Shown here: one piece after another, positions 62,110 through 64,000 of the stretch
Position numbering within the stretch: the first letter of the stretch is position 1
Layout: each line of letters begins with the position of its first letter
NCBI GenBank assembly: GCA_903844735.1
Contig: CAIMUX010000104.1
Span: forward strand, 1 to 64,000
DNA: 64,000 nucleotides
Source: Candidatus Eiseniibacteriota bacterium
GTDB taxonomy: Bacteria > Eisenbacteria > RBG-16-71-46 > CAIMUX01
Reading direction: 5' to 3'
The notes under the pieces: generated by a model
What the model saw: only the letters and a program-made list of their open reading frames with translations
What the model was told of the DNA's origin: nothing
Database searches by the model: none
Position numbers and translations under genes: made by a program

Positions 62110-62895
62110 CTATCTGGCCCGGAACAGCCGGGCGAGGTCGAAAAGGCCGGTGGTGGCGGCCAATGTGCCGACGATGATGGCGAGCCCAACCAGCGCCTTG
62201 GTCCAGTCCTGCCCCTTGATGCTCCCGAGCATGGCCGGGTCGCGGGAGAGGTAGGCGCCGGCGGCGTAGAGTTCCTCACCGATCAGGGTGTAGTCGCAGG
62301 CGCAGACGAAGAACGGAAGCTGGGCGATCTCGGCTGTCCCCGCGATCTGAATCGCCCCGGATGCCTGTCCGGTCTCTGCGAGCAGCAGTGACTCGGCGGC
62401 GAATGAGCCGATGAGGAAGTTCGTGGCCGGTCGCTCGCGCATCATGATTCCGGCCACGGAGGCGGTGTAGGCGAACTGGTCATAGGTCACGTAATGAACG
62501 ATCGAATCGTTGTAGAGGTCGGGCCGCCCCTCCTGGATGTAGGCCTCCTTCACCGTCTCGCGGGCCGAGGCAAACGTGAGCGGATCCTTGTTCGGGACAT
62601 CGAGCTCTGTATTATAGCGCGCGGTCATACGAGCGACGTGCGAGAGGACGGCGAGGCTGGCGATCGTTTGATTCTCGTCGATGGACGAGATGCCGGGCAC
62701 GTAGAGGACTTTCCGCCCCAGCTCGGTCGCCCGGCCCACCGCCTCGTCGATGGCGTTCAGTCCTGCGATCTTGCGGATGAACAGATCCTGCCGCGTCCGG
62801 GCCGCCCGGATAAACCAGAGGATGAGGGTGCAGAAGAGGAGAAAGAGCACGAAGGCGTTCGCCCGTTGGAGGTTGAAGTGCAGAAACCCTTCCAT
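62110..62895 (-). CDS. DUF6754-like membrane protein (operon gene 1)
   Basis: A 261-residue protein with an N-terminal helix (about 13-30, NAFVLFLLFCTLILWFI), a central soluble domain of about 190 residues (LYVPGISSIDENQTIASLAV, YNTELDVPNKDPLTFASAR, NFLIGSFAAESLLLAETG, QIAGTAEIAQLPFFVCACDY) and a C-terminal helix (ALVGLAIIVGTLAATTGLF). The whole resembles what I remember as DUF6754, a family of unknown function; that name needs a profile search. The ATG at 62895 has GGGAG upstream. It lies 74 bp after metG and leads a tight four-gene set, so all four products probably form one inner-membrane complex. Confidence 0.75.
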   Translation of the reverse strand: MEGFLHFNLQRANAFVLFLLFCTLILWFIRAARTRQDLFIRKIAGLNAIDEAVGRATELGRKVLYVPGISSIDENQTIASLAVLSHVARMTARYNTELDVPNKDPLTFASARETVKEAYIQEGRPDLYNDSIVHYVTYDQFAYTASVAGIMMRERPATNFLIGSFAAESLLLAETGQASGAIQIAGTAEIAQLPFFVCACDYTLIGEELYAAGAYLSRDPAMLGSIKGQDWTKALVGLAIIVGTLAATTGLFDLARLFRAR

Positions 62896-62969
62896 GCCGT
62901 CTCCCGTGGGTCTGCGCGAGGCCGCGGCCCCGTCGCGCCTTCAATCCGTGCGGGTCGCCTCTGCCCGTG

Positions 62970-64000
62970 CTAGCCCGGTGTATCCGTGGCCGTCTCGATG
63001 CGTGGGAACAACGGCCCGCCCGGACGGATCGGTGCTCCGGGCCTGAGCCCGCCCCAGCGCAGCCAGGCCGGGTCGGCCGGACCCGCCACGAGGGCCTCAG
63101 GCGCGTCGATCATCCCCAGCCGGTACAGCGCTTCGCCGCACTTACCCGGCATCACGGGAATGAGAAGCGAGACCGCGAGCCGAATCGCCTCTGCCGCCGT
63201 CGCCAGGGTGGCCGCGATCGCCTCCGGGCCGCCGTCCTTCACCGCCTTCCACGGGGCCTTCACCTCGAGGTACCGGTTGACGGCGCGCACCAACTCCATG
63301 GTTTCCTCGATCGCCTGGTGGATCCGGACCTCGTCCATGGCGGCGAAGACCTTGTCGATCGTCAATCGCGCCTGCTGTGCCAGCCCCTCGTCGGCCGCAT
63401 CAAGGCTGCTCGGCGCGGGAATGCGGTCGGCGAAATGGGCGTGGATCATCCGTTCGACCCGGTTCAGGCAGTTGCCCAGATCGTTGGCCAAGTCGGAGTT
63501 GATACGGGCGATGAGTGCGGGCTCAGAGAAATCGGAGTCGAGTCCCACCACCATGTCCCGCATGAGGAAGAAGCGGAAGCCATCGGCGCCGTAGGTCTCG
63601 CTCATGCGGATCGGATGTACGACATTGCCCAGCGACTTGGACATCTTGCGGCCCGCATGGGTCCACCATCCGTGGGCCAGGATGGTCGTGGGCAACTCCA
63701 GGCCGGCCGCGCGCAGCATCGTGGGCCAGTAGACGGCGTGGGTGGTGAGGATGTCCTTGGCGATAAGCTGGCAGGTCGCGGGCCACCAGCCGTCGAGACC
63801 CGGTGCCTCCATCCCCTCCACGGCGCTGTAGTAGTTGAGGAGGGCGTCAAACCAGACGTAGGTCACGTACTCGGGGTCGAACGGAAGGGGAATACCCCAA
63901 CTGAGCCGGGCCGCCGGCCGGCTGATGCAGAGGTCCCCCAGTGGCTTCTTCAGGAATCCGAGAACCTCGTTGCGACGGGAATGGGGCTGAATGAACCCCG
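62970..64000 (-). CDS. metG: Methionyl-tRNA synthetase, C-terminal part (cut by the window edge)
   Basis: The frame is open to the last base of the window; about 343 codons of the C-terminal part are visible. It charges tRNA-Met. Signatures are ISRPAARLSWGIPLPFDP, YVWFDALLNYYSAVEG, the class I KMSKS loop in HAGRKMSKSLGNVVHP, and the helical anticodon-binding domain. No C-terminal tRNA-binding (EMAP-like) domain follows, so it is the compact form. The HIGH motif lies outside the window. The GTG at 63866 is internal and not a start. The four-gene membrane operon follows in the same direction after 74 bp and may be read through from metG. Confidence 0.96.
   Translation of the reverse strand, partial: GFIQPHSRRNEVLGFLKKPLGDLCISRPAARLSWGIPLPFDPEYVTYVWFDALLNYYSAVEGMEAPGLDGWWPATCQLIAKDILTTHAVYWPTMLRAAGLELPTTILAHGWWTHAGRKMSKSLGNVVHPIRMSETYGADGFRFFLMRDMVVGLDSDFSEPALIARINSDLANDLGNCLNRVERMIHAHFADRIPAPSSLDAADEGLAQQARLTIDKVFAAMDEVRIHQAIEETMELVRAVNRYLEVKAPWKAVKDGGPEAIAATLATAAEAIRLAVSLLIPVMPGKCGEALYRLGMIDAPEALVAGPADPAWLRWGGLRPGAPIRPGGPLFPRIETATDTPG

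Overview
This is a GC-rich bacterial chromosome segment with about 37 intact or partial protein genes, two gene remnants and no rRNA, tRNA, CRISPR array or recognisable transposase. The gene set suggests an uncultured Gram-negative lineage of the Fibrobacteres-Chlorobi-Bacteroidetes (FCB) neighbourhood. Pointers are a DUF5916 outer-membrane-type protein, an FlgD-like C-terminal sorting domain after a Cys-rich region, GTP-dependent PEPCK, and a periplasmic alpha-2-macroglobulin paired with PBP1C. 'Candidatus Eisenbacteria' is my best guess from gene style alone; no marker phylogeny was possible.

Layout. 0.2-3.2 kb: a sigma-54 response regulator and its PAS histidine kinase. 3.2-9.2 kb (minus): pckG, pgi and tkt, central carbon metabolism. 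9.5-12.7 kb: a DUF2089 zinc-ribbon/HTH gene behind a strong sigma70-type promoter with a palindrome in its spacer, a SHOCT-like gene, and a VKOR-DsbA-DsbA fusion. 12.7-12.9 kb: inverted heptanucleotide repeats. 13.2-27.7 kb: a glucan/polysaccharide block with two GH57 enzymes around a DUF4912 protein, an MBOAT plus AlgX-like O-acetylation pair, and (minus) glgP coupled by a GTGA overlap to a rhodanese-methyltransferase fusion. Divergent from glgP is a protein I read as a divergent RelA/SpoT-fold nucleotidyltransferase. 27.8-31.2 kb: a TPR protein and a DUF5916 protein. 31.6-43.6 kb (minus): alpha-2-macroglobulin, pbpC, DUF1015, serA, serC. 44-56.5 kb: a TPR remnant, a large hybrid histidine kinase, a methyltransferase, an S41 peptidase, a nucleotidyltransferase, TerB-like and DUF72 proteins, a glycosyltransferase and a sedoheptulose-7-phosphate isomerase-like protein. 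56.6-59 kb: a secreted SUMF1-type protein. 59.0-59.5 kb: the remnant of a DNA methyltransferase. 59.6-64 kb (minus): partial metG followed by four tightly packed membrane-protein genes of unknown function.

The most noteworthy items are: (1) the four-gene membrane operon; (2) the RelA/SpoT-like protein facing glgP; (3) a dispersed ~120-bp structured repeat present three times in both orientations, whose stems show a covarying base pair; (4) a DNA methyltransferase remnant with one in-frame stop and a missing 3' half; and (5) repeated in-frame short tandem insertions inside otherwise ordinary proteins.
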